64,000 bases of DNA, taken from contig OZ255620.1 of the NCBI GenBank assembly GCA_965276665.1, positions 4,986,356-5,050,355 on the forward strand, written 5' to 3'. Shown piece by piece: positions 50,550 to 59,266 of this stretch; the first letter of the stretch is position 1, and the number at the start of each line of letters is the position of its first letter. The DNA is from CAWGJC01 sp965276665. GTDB lineage: Bacteria > Pseudomonadota > Alphaproteobacteria > Acetobacterales > Acetobacteraceae. Below the pieces are notes generated by a model. That model was not told where the DNA came from, ran no database searches, and was given only the letters and a program-made list of their open reading frames with translations. A program made the translations under genes and the position numbers.

Positions 50550-51395
50550 AAAATAGTTGAGCAGGGTTCGCGGCTCACGTCCTAGAATGGCGCGCAGCGT
50601 GAGAGGGTTGCCGAGCAGCTCGTGGCGATCATACCAATCATACATGGCCTTCAACGGCGCGAGCTGACCTTCGTCATGCGGCGCCTTCACCTGCTTTGTC
50701 CAATCTGTGAAGTTTGGCGCGGCACTCCTCACTGGCCGCCCCAGCGCCTGACTGATCAGGGCCGAGACATCGTGACGGTTCAGGTCTCCGGCCGCGCATA
50801 GCTCGAACGTTCCGTGCACCAGCCTGTTCTCGGTGAGCGCGATGGCCGCGACCTCGGCAACGTCGCGGTAATCGACCCGGGTCATGCGTGTCTCGGCCGA
50901 ATAGGGCTCGGCCAGCGTGCCGGTCTTGACCACCGCCCCCCAGCCAGCTTCATAGTTCTGGAAGAACACCGCCGGATGAAGAAAGGTGTATTCCATTCCA
51001 GAAGCGAGAACCGCCTCTTCCACCGGACCTTTTGCAGAGTGATTGACGAGTGCGCTCAGGATTGGGTGGATGACGGAGGAGAAGACGAAACGCTGCACGC
51101 CGGCCTGCTTGGCGACATCCACGACGCTCCGCCCGAGGCCGGCTTCGTCGTCTGAGAAGGCAGGGGCGATGTAGAACATGCGGTCCACGCCAGAAAGCGC
51201 CGCGCCGAGCGCGTGCCGGTCATGCAAATCGGCAACCGCAATTTCCGACGCGCCGCGGGCGCGCACACCGCCTTCTTCGCTGGCGTCCCGAATCAAAGCG
51301 CGAACCGTGACGCCCCTCTTGGCCAGCTCCGGTAGAACCATGCCGGCGAAGCGGCCAGCGGCACCCACGGAAAGGACTCTCACGCCCTCGGTCAT
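50508..51395 (-). CDS. NmrA family NAD(P)-binding reductase
   Basis: A 295-residue Rossmann-fold protein of the NmrA-like group. The dinucleotide motif is degenerate (VLSVGAAGRFAG), followed by VRALIRDASEEGGVRARGASEIAVADLHD, the FVFSSVIHP segment and YTFLHPAVFFQNYEAGWGAV. The ATG at 51395 has a strong ribosome binding site (GAGGAGAGC). Probable role: NADPH-dependent reduction or redox sensing. It is a distant paralogue of the QorB-type gene 1 kb away. The 222-bp gap upstream of it (51396-51617) holds nothing recognisable except its promoter. Confidence 0.85.
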   Translation of the reverse strand: MTEGVRVLSVGAAGRFAGMVLPELAKRGVTVRALIRDASEEGGVRARGASEIAVADLHDRHALGAALSGVDRMFYIAPAFSDDEAGLGRSVVDVAKQAGVQRFVFSSVIHPILSALVNHSAKGPVEEAVLASGMEYTFLHPAVFFQNYEAGWGAVVKTGTLAEPYSAETRMTRVDYRDVAEVAAIALTENRLVHGTFELCAAGDLNRHDVSALISQALGRPVRSAAPNFTDWTKQVKAPHDEGQLAPLKAMYDWYDRHELLGNPLTLRAILGREPRTLLNYFEELAASPMGPSSR

Positions 51396-51617
51396 GTCCA
51401 GCTCTCCTCGATCCGACGACCATTTAGACGAGGCCGACGTCTTCAGGGTTCCAGCCAGTCCGGATGGGCGACATCTAAGAAAACATACCGCCGCTTGCAT
51501 CCAGCAGATTGCATGGCGCAAGAGTCCGGCGCGAATGTCAGGAAGCGGCAATTGCGAGGCCTGATCCCGGCATACTCCTGTTCGCGCCGATGGGGGGAAG
51601 AGCCCCAGGCCTTCCTC

Positions 51618-52622
51618 TCAGGCAAGCCATTGCGGAACCGGCAGGTTCTTCGACCGCAGGAATTCCGGGTTGAACAGTTTCGACTGATAGCGTGCGCCGC
51701 CGTCGCAGAGGATGGTGGCGATGGTGTGGCCCGGGCCGAGCTTGCGGGCGACGCGGATTGCGGCGGCGGCGTTGATGCCGGCGGAGCCGCCGACGGAGAT
51801 CCCTTCGTGGATCAGCAGGTCGAACACCTGGTCCAGCGCTTCGGTGTCCGGGATGCGTTCGGCGTCGTCGATCTCGACGCCGTTGAGGTTTTCCGGCACG
51901 CGTCCCTGGCCGATGCCCTCGGTGATCGAGCTGCCGGTGACGCTGAGATCGTTCGATTTCACCCAGCCATAGAGCGCGCTGCCCTCCGGGTCGGCGAGCA
52001 CGATGCGGATATCGGGCTTCACCGCCTTGAGCGCGAGGGAGACGCCGGCGAGCGTGCCGCCGGTGCCGCAGGCGCAGGTGAAGGCGTCGATCCGGCCCTC
52101 GGTCTGTCGCCAGATCTCGGGGCCGGTGGTGGCGCGGTGGCCTTCGCGATTGGCGAGATTGTCGAACTGGTTCGCCCAGACGGCGCCCATCTCCTCCGCC
52201 ATCCGGCGCGAGACGTGGACGTAATTCCCGGGGTCGCGGTAGGGCGCGGCGGGGACGAGGCGGAGATCGGCGCCGATCATGCGCAGGAAGTCGATCTTCT
52301 CGCGGCTCTGCGTCTCCGGCATCACGATCACCGTGCGGTAGCCGCGCGCATTGCCGACCAGGGTGAGGCCGATGCCGGTATTGCCCGCCGTTCCCTCGAC
52401 GACAGTGCCGCCCGGTTTCAGCACGCCGCGCTGCTCGGCATCCTCGATGATCGCGAGCCCGGCGCGGTCCTTCACCGAGCCGCCCGGGTTCATGAACTCC
52501 GCCTTGCCGAGGATGGTGCAGCCGGTGGCGGTGGAGGCGCGTTCCAGCCTGATGAGCGGCGTGTTGCCGATCGCGCCGATCAGCCCGCTTTTGCTGGCGT
52601 GCGAATTTGTGCTTTCGGGCAT
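51618..52622 (-). CDS. cysK: Cysteine synthase A family enzyme
   Basis: A 334-residue PLP enzyme of the O-acetylserine sulfhydrylase/cystathionine beta-synthase fold. The PLP lysine is Lys51 in NPGGSVKDRAG, the substrate loop is EGTAGNTGIG, the phosphate-binding loop GTGGTLAG and the C-terminal SVGGSAGINAA. It makes cysteine from O-acetylserine and sulfide. The ATG at 52622 starts just before the conserved GNTPLIRL region. It is divergent from a rhodanese gene with only 39 bp between starts, suggesting shared control of sulfur metabolism. Confidence 0.92.
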   Translation of the reverse strand: MPESTNSHASKSGLIGAIGNTPLIRLERASTATGCTILGKAEFMNPGGSVKDRAGLAIIEDAEQRGVLKPGGTVVEGTAGNTGIGLTLVGNARGYRTVIVMPETQSREKIDFLRMIGADLRLVPAAPYRDPGNYVHVSRRMAEEMGAVWANQFDNLANREGHRATTGPEIWRQTEGRIDAFTCACGTGGTLAGVSLALKAVKPDIRIVLADPEGSALYGWVKSNDLSVTGSSITEGIGQGRVPENLNGVEIDDAERIPDTEALDQVFDLLIHEGISVGGSAGINAAAAIRVARKLGPGHTIATILCDGGARYQSKLFNPEFLRSKNLPVPQWLA

Positions 52623-52661
52623 GCGGGTGCACCTTTGCGCGGTTGAGACCGGGAGGCAGTT

Positions 52662-53072
52662 ATGGTCGAGAATGTCGCGCCGAAACAGGCCTGGCAGGCG
52701 ATCCGCGACGAACCCGACGCGCAGCTCGTCGATGTGCGGACGGATGCGGAGTGGAATTTCGTGGGCGTGCCCGATCTCGCGGAGGCCGGCAAGCAGGCCG
52801 TGCTGATCGCGTGGCAGACCTATCCGACCATGCAGGTGAATGGCGGTTTCGTGGACCAGCTCCGCCAGGCCGGGTTTACGCCGGAGAACCATGTTTATTT
52901 CATCTGCCGCACGGGCGGGCGCAGCCTGGCGGCGGCCGAGGCGGCGCGGGCGGCGGGATTCGATCACGTCTACAATGTATCGGACGGGTTCGAGGGACCG
53001 CCGGATGGCGAGGGGCATCGCGGCGTCGCCGCGGGCTGGAAGGCGGACGGGCTGCCCTGGCGGCAGCGTTAG
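52662..53072 (+). CDS. Single-domain rhodanese
   Basis: A 136-residue rhodanese-like protein. The active-site loop CRTGGRS contains Cys82; QLVDVRTDAEWNFVGVPDL is the conserved N-terminal strand and CDC25-like feature. It carries sulfane sulfur as a persulfide in transfer reactions in the cytoplasm. Its start lies 39 bp from the divergent cysteine synthase start, so the two promoters overlap, and a joint role in sulfur handling is likely. Confidence 0.93.
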   Translation: MVENVAPKQAWQAIRDEPDAQLVDVRTDAEWNFVGVPDLAEAGKQAVLIAWQTYPTMQVNGGFVDQLRQAGFTPENHVYFICRTGGRSLAAAEAARAAGFDHVYNVSDGFEGPPDGEGHRGVAAGWKADGLPWRQR

Positions 53073-53188
53073 ACGCGCTGGCGGTGGGCGGTGGCCGGCA
53101 GAGCGGGAACGCGCGCCCGCTGCCGGCGCTTCTATCGGCACCGGACCTGCTCTAGATTCCGGCATCCGAGAGGAGAGGGAGTTTGCCC

Positions 53189-53791
53189 ATGCGCCGCCTG
53201 ATCGTGGCTTCACTGGCCGCCACCTGCCTGCTGCCCCTCGCCGCCCATGCACAACAGCCTGGGTACCAGCAGCCTGGCATCCCGCAGTCTGGGGCGATGG
53301 CGCAGGGCGGCGCGCAGCAATCCGAGCCGGCGGACGGGGCGGATCAGGTCGTCGGGCTGTTCCTGCAGACCTGCCTGCATTACGCGGGCAATGCGCCGGG
53401 GCTGCGGAGCTGGCTCGCGCAGGAGCGCGCGCCGCAAATGGCGCAGCAGATGCAGAGCTTCTTCCTCGCCGGGCGGCAGGGGACGGTCTACGACGTGAGC
53501 TCGCAGACGGTGCGGCTGGCCCTCGTCTCGGCGGACGACAATTCCTGCTCGGCCTATGCGGATACCGCCGATGCCGGCCAGACCATCGCCTATCTTCAGC
53601 AGGCGATGCAGCAGGCCGGCATCCGCTTCACCGGCCAGGCGGCGCCGCCCGATCAGCGCAATCCCTCGCTTTCCCATGCCGGGTATCAGGCGATGATCAG
53701 CAACCGGCCCTGGGCGGTGCTGGTCACGACCTCACCGACGCCAGTGCAAAACGAGCCGCAGGCGGTGCTGACGCTGCGCCCGGCGAGCTGA
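53189..53791 (+). CDS. Exported hypothetical protein
   Basis: A 200-residue exported protein: a signal peptide (IVASLAATCLLPLAAHAQ, cut near residue 22), a short Gln/Gly/Pro-rich linker, then a folded domain of about 150 residues (DQVVGLFLQTCLHYAGNAPGLRSWL; LALVSADDNSCSAYAD; WAVLVTTSPTP) with two cysteines that may pair. The pattern resembles the small alphaproteobacterial proteins with an NMCC-like C-terminal region, but I cannot name the family. I chose the ATG at 53189; GGGAG lies upstream. Confidence 0.7.
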   Translation: MRRLIVASLAATCLLPLAAHAQQPGYQQPGIPQSGAMAQGGAQQSEPADGADQVVGLFLQTCLHYAGNAPGLRSWLAQERAPQMAQQMQSFFLAGRQGTVYDVSSQTVRLALVSADDNSCSAYADTADAGQTIAYLQQAMQQAGIRFTGQAAPPDQRNPSLSHAGYQAMISNRPWAVLVTTSPTPVQNEPQAVLTLRPAS

Positions 53792-53807
53792 TCGCCGGGA
53801 TCGGCGC

Positions 53808-54422
53808 TCACGGATGATGGGCGGCGGCGAGGCCCAACCCCGCGCCGATCAGCAGCCCGCCGGTCACCCGGTTGCGGAGCTTGCCGTGTCGCGCGAGCAG
53901 GAAGCGCGCGCGGCCGGCGAGCACCGCCCAGCCGCTATCCAGCAGCAGCGCGATCGCGAGGAAGGTCCCGGCCAGCAGCAGGAGCTGCCCGCGCGTGTGG
54001 TTGGCGGTGACGAATTGCGGGAAGAACGCGCCGTAGAACAGCAGGGTCTTCGGGTTGGTGAGCGAGACGAGGAAGCCGCGCAGCAGGATCTTGCGCAGCG
54101 AGCGCCCCTCGGCCTGGGTGCGCGAGAGATCGGCGGCCGGCGCCCGCCAGGCGCGCACCCCGAGCCACAGCAGATAGGCGACGCCGATCCAGCGCACCCA
54201 TTCGAACCAGGCGCCGAGCGTGCCGAGCAGCGCAGTCAGTCCGATCACCGTCAGCGTCAGGTGCAGAACCGTGGCGATGCTGGTGCCGGCGAGGGTGGCG
54301 AGCCCGTAGCGCGTGCCATGGCGCACGCTGTTGGCGACGATCAGCGCGACATTCGGCCCCGGGATCAGCATCAGCACCGACACCGCGGCGACAAAGGCGA
54401 GATAGAGATGCAGGTCGATCAT
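53808..54422 (-). CDS. LysE/RhtB family exporter
   Basis: A 204-residue inner-membrane protein with six predicted helices. The family signature is at the N-terminus (MLIPGPNVALIVANSVRHGTRYGL), followed by AYLLWLGVRAW and the central LRGFLVSLTNPKTLLFYGAFFPQFV. Members export amino acids such as threonine, homoserine, lysine or related compounds by proton antiport. The ATG at 54422 opens directly on the first helix. It is divergent from the EthD-like gene across 89 bp. Confidence 0.92.
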   Translation of the reverse strand: MIDLHLYLAFVAAVSVLMLIPGPNVALIVANSVRHGTRYGLATLAGTSIATVLHLTLTVIGLTALLGTLGAWFEWVRWIGVAYLLWLGVRAWRAPAADLSRTQAEGRSLRKILLRGFLVSLTNPKTLLFYGAFFPQFVTANHTRGQLLLLAGTFLAIALLLDSGWAVLAGRARFLLARHGKLRNRVTGGLLIGAGLGLAAAHHP

Positions 54423-54511
54423 TCCGCAAGCAGAGCCCGTCCCGCCGGCGCGCGTCAAACGGAATGCGAGGGCCGCGCGGCCAGAACGGCCGACGGCGCG
54501 GGAGCGGCGGC

Positions 54512-55204
54512 ATGAGCATCGCCTATTTCGTCTGCTTCTCGCATCCCTCCGCCCGGCTGTCGCCCGAGGACCAGTCCCGCGTTGCGGCGCGGGTCGCCGC
54601 CACGCCCGGGCTGCTGAAGGCGCGGCTCTACACGCCGGCCAGCGCGCACGACCCCTATCTCGATGACGGCGCGCCGCCGCCGATGGTCCTGCAGCTGGAT
54701 TTCTCCGAGGTCATGGCGCTGGAAGACGCGATCGGCGCGGACGGACATTTGCAGCCGCTCGCCGCACTCGGGGCGATCCCGAGCCTGTCCGGCGCCGATG
54801 TCACCCAGCAGGCGATGCTGACGCGGCGCTACCCGGTGCCGGACCCGGCGTTCCGCACGCCGCCGGGCGCGCCGCGTTGCACCTATCTCGTCGCCTATGA
54901 GGGGGAGGCCGAGGACACCAATGCCTGGCTCGGCCGCTATGTCGCCGGGCATCCGCCGATCATGGCGCGCTTCCCCGGCATCCGCGCGATCGAGATCCAC
55001 ACGCGCATCGACTGGATCAGCACCATCCCGTGGCCGCGCGCGCATGCGATGCAGCGCAACCAGGTGGTGTTCGACGACGCGGCGGCGCTGAACGCGGCGC
55101 TCGCCTCGGAAATCCGCCACGAGATGCGGGCGGATTTCCACGGCTTTCCGCCCTTCGCCGGGCGCAACACGCATTATCCGATGAACACCACCCTCACGGC
55201 TTGA
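54512..55204 (+). CDS. Duplicated EthD-like alpha+beta barrel protein
   Basis: A 230-residue soluble protein. It seems to contain two ferredoxin-like alpha+beta halves: residues 1-95 (YFVCFSHPSARLSPED...LLKARLYTPA...MVLQLDFSEVMALEDAI) and 120-225 (YLVAYEGEAEDTNAWLGRYV...IRAIEIHTRIDW...QVVFDDAAALNAAL). This is the pattern of dimeric alpha-beta barrel (EthD-like) proteins, here fused in tandem. Function unknown. Its last 11 bases overlap the end of the convergent dehydrogenase gene. Confidence 0.68.
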   Translation: MSIAYFVCFSHPSARLSPEDQSRVAARVAATPGLLKARLYTPASAHDPYLDDGAPPPMVLQLDFSEVMALEDAIGADGHLQPLAALGAIPSLSGADVTQQAMLTRRYPVPDPAFRTPPGAPRCTYLVAYEGEAEDTNAWLGRYVAGHPPIMARFPGIRAIEIHTRIDWISTIPWPRAHAMQRNQVVFDDAAALNAALASEIRHEMRADFHGFPPFAGRNTHYPMNTTLTA

Positions 55205-56024
55205 GAAACGCGTCGAGCGCCGCGATCTCGCGCTTCTCGCCGTCGAAATCCTGAGCGAGCCGCGCGTAGAGGCGCGCCGCGCCCTCGAACATCATGCGCG
55301 CGCCCTCATCCTCGGCGACGAAGCCGGCGATTTCCTCCATCTCCGCGACCCAGCGATAGGCTTTCGAATACATGCCGGGCACGCCGCGGGTGAACTGGCC
55401 GAGCAGCATTTTCTGGCTGTGCCCGAGCTCCGCGTGCAACGCCGCGGCGGTGCCGCCGCGCGTCGCCGCGAGCAGCATCGCGGAGGCCAGCGCGGTGATG
55501 CCCTTGGTGATGCCCGCATAGGACATCTTCAGCGCGGAGGCCTCGCCCACCTTGTCGCCGGTCACTCGAACGTCAAGGCCGAGATCGCGCAGCGCGAGCG
55601 ACGATGCGGCCTCCGGCCCGGAGGCATAGAAGACCGGACCCGGCGCGCCGCGCTGCGGCGGTCCGCCGATGATGCCGGCATCGACGAAGCGCGCGCCGCT
55701 CGGCGCGATCGCCGCCGCGATGCGCAGCGCCGTCGCCGGGTTCACCGCATTGCAATCGACATAGGTGACGCCGCCTCCGAGCACCGGCGCGAGCCGCGTC
55801 GCCAGCGCCAGCGCCTCGCCGGGCGGCACGATCGAGAGGATGATTTCGGCGCGCCCGATCTCCGCATCCTCCGCCGCGCGCATTCCCGCCGCTTCCGCCC
55901 GCGCGGCGCTGGCCGCGCTCCGCCCGGCGAGCGATGTCAGAACCGTGACGCCGTGCTCGGCGAGGCGGGCTCCGGTCGCGCTCCCCATGCTGCCCGGCGC
56001 GATGACGGCGATTGTCTGCGGCAT
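55194..56024 (-). CDS. NAD(P)-dependent dehydrogenase, DUF1932 / 6PGDH-like
   Basis: A 276-residue protein of the beta-hydroxyacid dehydrogenase superfamily. The Rossmann motif is IAVIAPGSMGSATGARLA (5-22), where the usual GxGxMG reads APGSMG. The conserved VDCNAVNPATA and the substrate segment FVDAGIIGGPPQ follow. The catalytic Lys lies in ASALKMSYAGITKG, and the C-terminal helical domain is the DUF1932 type. It probably oxidises a small hydroxy acid; the substrate is unknown. It is divergent from the solute-binding gene. Confidence 0.87.
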   Translation of the reverse strand: MPQTIAVIAPGSMGSATGARLAEHGVTVLTSLAGRSAASAARAEAAGMRAAEDAEIGRAEIILSIVPPGEALALATRLAPVLGGGVTYVDCNAVNPATALRIAAAIAPSGARFVDAGIIGGPPQRGAPGPVFYASGPEAASSLALRDLGLDVRVTGDKVGEASALKMSYAGITKGITALASAMLLAATRGGTAAALHAELGHSQKMLLGQFTRGVPGMYSKAYRWVAEMEEIAGFVAEDEGARMMFEGAARLYARLAQDFDGEKREIAALDAFLKP

Positions 56025-56161
56025 GGTCTTTCTCCTTGGTCTGGCCTGATCGCTTCCGGTCTCACGTTACCGCAAGCGAGGCCGCAAAGGCAGGGCCGCG
56101 CCCTGCCTTGCGCTCGCCGGGCGATGGGTGGGAGAACCCATCCGGCAGCAAGGAGGCGGAT

Positions 56162-57754
56162 GTGCGACACCGGAACCCCGTTCTCCCCAATCGGGCAGGC
56201 GTCACGCTCCTCGTCGCAGCCCTTCTCGCCTGCGCAGCGCCCGTCCGCGCCGCCGACCTCACCATCGGCCGCGCCAGCGAGCCCACCTCGCTCGACCCGC
56301 TCTTCGCGCGCACCGGCAATAACGGCGACACGTCGGACGACATCTTCGACCGGCTCGTCGGCAGCGACCCGAACAACCAGATCACGCCGTCGCTCGCGCT
56401 CTCCTGGCGCGCGGTCGATCCGACGGATTGGGAGGTGACGCTTCGCCCGAACGTCGCCTTCCAGGACGGCACGCAGCTCAGCGCCGACGATGTCGCCTTC
56501 TCGATGGAGCGCGCGCGGAGCGTGCCGAACAGCCCGGCGCCGTTTGCCGCCGCGATGCGCGGCGTCACCGGCGTCGAGGTGACCGGCCCGCTTTCCCTGC
56601 GGGTGAAGACCGACACGCCGGCGCCGCAGCTGATCGAGCAGATCGGCGAGGTGTACATCATGTCGCGCAAGGCCGCGCAGGGACTCTCGACCACCGACAT
56701 GAATGGCGGCGAGGGCGTGGTCGGCACCGGGCCGTACCGCGTGCTGCGCTGGCTGCCGGGACAGCGGATCGAGCTCGAACGCAACGCCGCCTGGTGGGGC
56801 GGCACGGCGCCCTGGGACAAGGTGACGCTGCGCTTCATTCCGCAGGATGCGGGGCGCGCCGCCGCGCTGCTGTCCGGCGATGTCGATCTGATCGACCAGG
56901 TTCCGCCCACCGATCTCGCGCGGCTGAAACAGGGCGGCCGGTCGGTGTTCTCCATCGCCTCCACGCGTCTGGTCTATCTCGCGCTCGACAGCGCCCGCAG
57001 CGTGAGCCCATTCGTCACCGACATGCAGGGGCGCCCGCTCGACCGCAACCCGCTGCAGGATGCGCGGGTGCGGCGCGCGATCTCGCTGATGATCGACCGC
57101 CGCGCGATCGCCGACCGGCTGCTTGAAGGCTCGGCCGAGCCCGCCGGGCAGATGGTGCCGGAGGGCATCGGCGGCTACGACCCGGCGCTCGCATCGCCGC
57201 CGCCCGATCTCGCCGCCGCGCATGGCCTGCTCGAGCAGGCGGGATGGGGCGGCGGGTTCGGGCTGACCGTGCATTCCTCGAGCGACCGGCTGCCGCAGGA
57301 CGGCGCGGTCGCGCAGGCGCTCGGCCAGATGCTGCGCCGGGGCGGGTTGCGGGTGAACGGCGTCGACGCCTTGCCGTACAGCGTCTATGCGGCGGCGGCG
57401 AGCCGGCAGTCCTACAGCCTCTTCCTGTTCAGCTTCGGCACCACCACGTCGAATTCCGCGATCGCGCTCACCAACGTGCTCGCGACCTATGATCCAAAGG
57501 CCGGGATGGGCGCCTTCAACCGCGCGCGCTATTCCAATCCGGCTTTCGACACGGCGCTGCGTCAGGCATTGGCCGAATTCGATCCGCAGAAGCGCGACGC
57601 TCTGCTGCGCGAGGCGGAGCATATCGCGTTCAAGGATGCGGCGATCGTGCCGCTCTACTGGCAGGTGGTGCATTGGGCCGCTCGCCCGGGCATCGCCTAC
57701 CAGCCACGGCGCGACGAGGCCACCGCCGCGCGCTATGCCCGCCCTGCGGGCTGA
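56162..57754 (+). CDS. Peptide-type ABC substrate-binding protein, no permease nearby
   Basis: A 530-residue periplasmic binding protein of the SBP_bac_5 family (TIGRASEPTSLDPLF; WEVTLRPNVAFQDGTQLSADDV; GTGPYRVLRWLPGQRIELERN; RRAISLMIDRRAIADRLL). The signal peptide ends near AAPVRAA. The start is a GTG at 56162 with AGGAGG at ideal spacing. It probably binds peptides or similar ligands and delivers them to a transporter encoded elsewhere. It is followed after 11 bp by zwf, an unusual neighbour for a transport protein. Confidence 0.9.
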   Translation: MRHRNPVLPNRAGVTLLVAALLACAAPVRAADLTIGRASEPTSLDPLFARTGNNGDTSDDIFDRLVGSDPNNQITPSLALSWRAVDPTDWEVTLRPNVAFQDGTQLSADDVAFSMERARSVPNSPAPFAAAMRGVTGVEVTGPLSLRVKTDTPAPQLIEQIGEVYIMSRKAAQGLSTTDMNGGEGVVGTGPYRVLRWLPGQRIELERNAAWWGGTAPWDKVTLRFIPQDAGRAAALLSGDVDLIDQVPPTDLARLKQGGRSVFSIASTRLVYLALDSARSVSPFVTDMQGRPLDRNPLQDARVRRAISLMIDRRAIADRLLEGSAEPAGQMVPEGIGGYDPALASPPPDLAAAHGLLEQAGWGGGFGLTVHSSSDRLPQDGAVAQALGQMLRRGGLRVNGVDALPYSVYAAAASRQSYSLFLFSFGTTTSNSAIALTNVLATYDPKAGMGAFNRARYSNPAFDTALRQALAEFDPQKRDALLREAEHIAFKDAAIVPLYWQVVHWAARPGIAYQPRRDEATAARYARPAG

Positions 57755-57765
57755 GAGGAGAGATC

Positions 57766-59259
57766 ATGGCAAGCAGGATCATTCCGGTGCCGAGCTTCGA
57801 TGCGGTGGTGTTCGGCGCCACCGGCGACCTGACCGGCCGCAAGCTGCTGCCCGCGCTCTACTACCGGTTCCGCGACGAGCAGATGCCGGCGGACAGCCGG
57901 GTGATCGGCGCCGCGCGCTCCGATCTGTCGGACGATGATTTCCGCCGCCATGCCGCGGAGGCGCTCGAGAAGCACGTGCCGAAGAAGGATCGCGATCCCG
58001 AGATCATCGAGAAATTCTGCAAACAGCTCGAATATGCGAGCCTCGACGCCGCCAAGGATGACGGCTGGGACGCGCTGCGCGACAAGCTCTTGGAGTCCGC
58101 CGACCGCGTGCGGATGTTCTATCTCGCGACCTCGCCCGATCTCTACGGCCCGTTCTGCCAGCGTCTGAAGGCGCATGATCTGGTCACGCCGCTCTCCCGC
58201 GTGGTGTTGGAGAAGCCGATCGGCCACGATCTCGAATCCGCGCGCGCGATCAACGACCAGGTCGGCCAGGTATTCGAGGAATCGCAGACCTTTCGCATCG
58301 ACCATTACCTCGGGAAGGAGACGGTGCAGAACCTGATGGCGCTGCGCTTCGCCAACACGATCTTCGAGCGGTTGTGGAATGCGGATGTCATCGACCACGT
58401 GCAGATCACGGTGGCGGAGACCGTCGGGGTGGAAGGCCGCGCCGGGTATTACGACCGGTCCGGCGCGCTGCGCGACATGGTGCAGAACCATCTGCTGCAG
58501 CTGCTCTGCCTGCTCGCGATGGAGCAGCCGATCTCGCTCGACGCCGATGCGGTGCGCGACGAGAAGCTGAAAGTGCTGCGCGCGCTGCGCCCGCTCGAGC
58601 CGCATGAGATCGCAACGCATACGGTCCGCGGGCAATATGGACCGGGCGCCGTCGAGGGCAAGCCGGTGCCCGGCTACATCGCCGATCTCGCCGAGGCGGG
58701 CGAGCCGAGCCGCACCGAGACCTTCGTCGCGCTCAAGGCGACGGTGCAGACATGGCGGTGGGCGAACGTGCCGTTCTATCTCCGCACCGGCAAGCGCCTG
58801 CCGCAGAAGGTTTCGGAGATCGTCGTGCAGTTCCGCGTGCCGCCCTATTCGATCTTCCCGCCCGAGGCGGCGGAGATGCAATCCAACAAGCTGGTGATCC
58901 GCCTGCAGCCGCAGGAAGGCATGCGGCTCGAGATGATGACCAAGGAGCCTGGACCGGGCGGGCTCCGCCTGCGTCCGACCGGTCTCGACATCAGCTTCGA
59001 GAAGGCGTTCGGCACGCGCTATCCGGATGCCTATGAGCGCCTGTTGATGGACACGATCCGCGGCAACCCGACGCTGTTCATGCGGCGCGACGAGGTGGAG
59101 GCGGCGTGGTCCTGGGTCGAGCCCCTCGCCGAGGCCTGGTCGTCGCGGAGCGAGCCGCCGCGCCCCTATGCCGCCGGGAGCTGGGGGCCGACTGCCGCGA
59201 TCGCGCTGATCGAGCGCGACGGGCGGACCTGGTACGAAGACGCGATGACGGCGGAGTAG
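57766..59259 (+). CDS. zwf: Glucose-6-phosphate dehydrogenase
   Basis: A 497-residue enzyme that oxidises glucose 6-phosphate to 6-phosphogluconolactone with NADP, the entry to the pentose phosphate and Entner-Doudoroff routes. The cofactor motif is VVFGATGDLTGRKLLPAL (near 14-31) and the active-site segment RIDHYLGKE carries His180. The C-terminal part (RYPDAYERLLMDTIRGN; WSWVEPL) is typical. The ATG at 57766 follows an AGAGGAGAG ribosome binding site. No pgl or edd is adjacent. It is co-directional with the upstream solute-binding gene and the SDR gene downstream (7-bp gap). Confidence 0.96.
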   Translation: MASRIIPVPSFDAVVFGATGDLTGRKLLPALYYRFRDEQMPADSRVIGAARSDLSDDDFRRHAAEALEKHVPKKDRDPEIIEKFCKQLEYASLDAAKDDGWDALRDKLLESADRVRMFYLATSPDLYGPFCQRLKAHDLVTPLSRVVLEKPIGHDLESARAINDQVGQVFEESQTFRIDHYLGKETVQNLMALRFANTIFERLWNADVIDHVQITVAETVGVEGRAGYYDRSGALRDMVQNHLLQLLCLLAMEQPISLDADAVRDEKLKVLRALRPLEPHEIATHTVRGQYGPGAVEGKPVPGYIADLAEAGEPSRTETFVALKATVQTWRWANVPFYLRTGKRLPQKVSEIVVQFRVPPYSIFPPEAAEMQSNKLVIRLQPQEGMRLEMMTKEPGPGGLRLRPTGLDISFEKAFGTRYPDAYERLLMDTIRGNPTLFMRRDEVEAAWSWVEPLAEAWSSRSEPPRPYAAGSWGPTAAIALIERDGRTWYEDAMTAE

Positions 59260-59266
59260 GGCCGCC

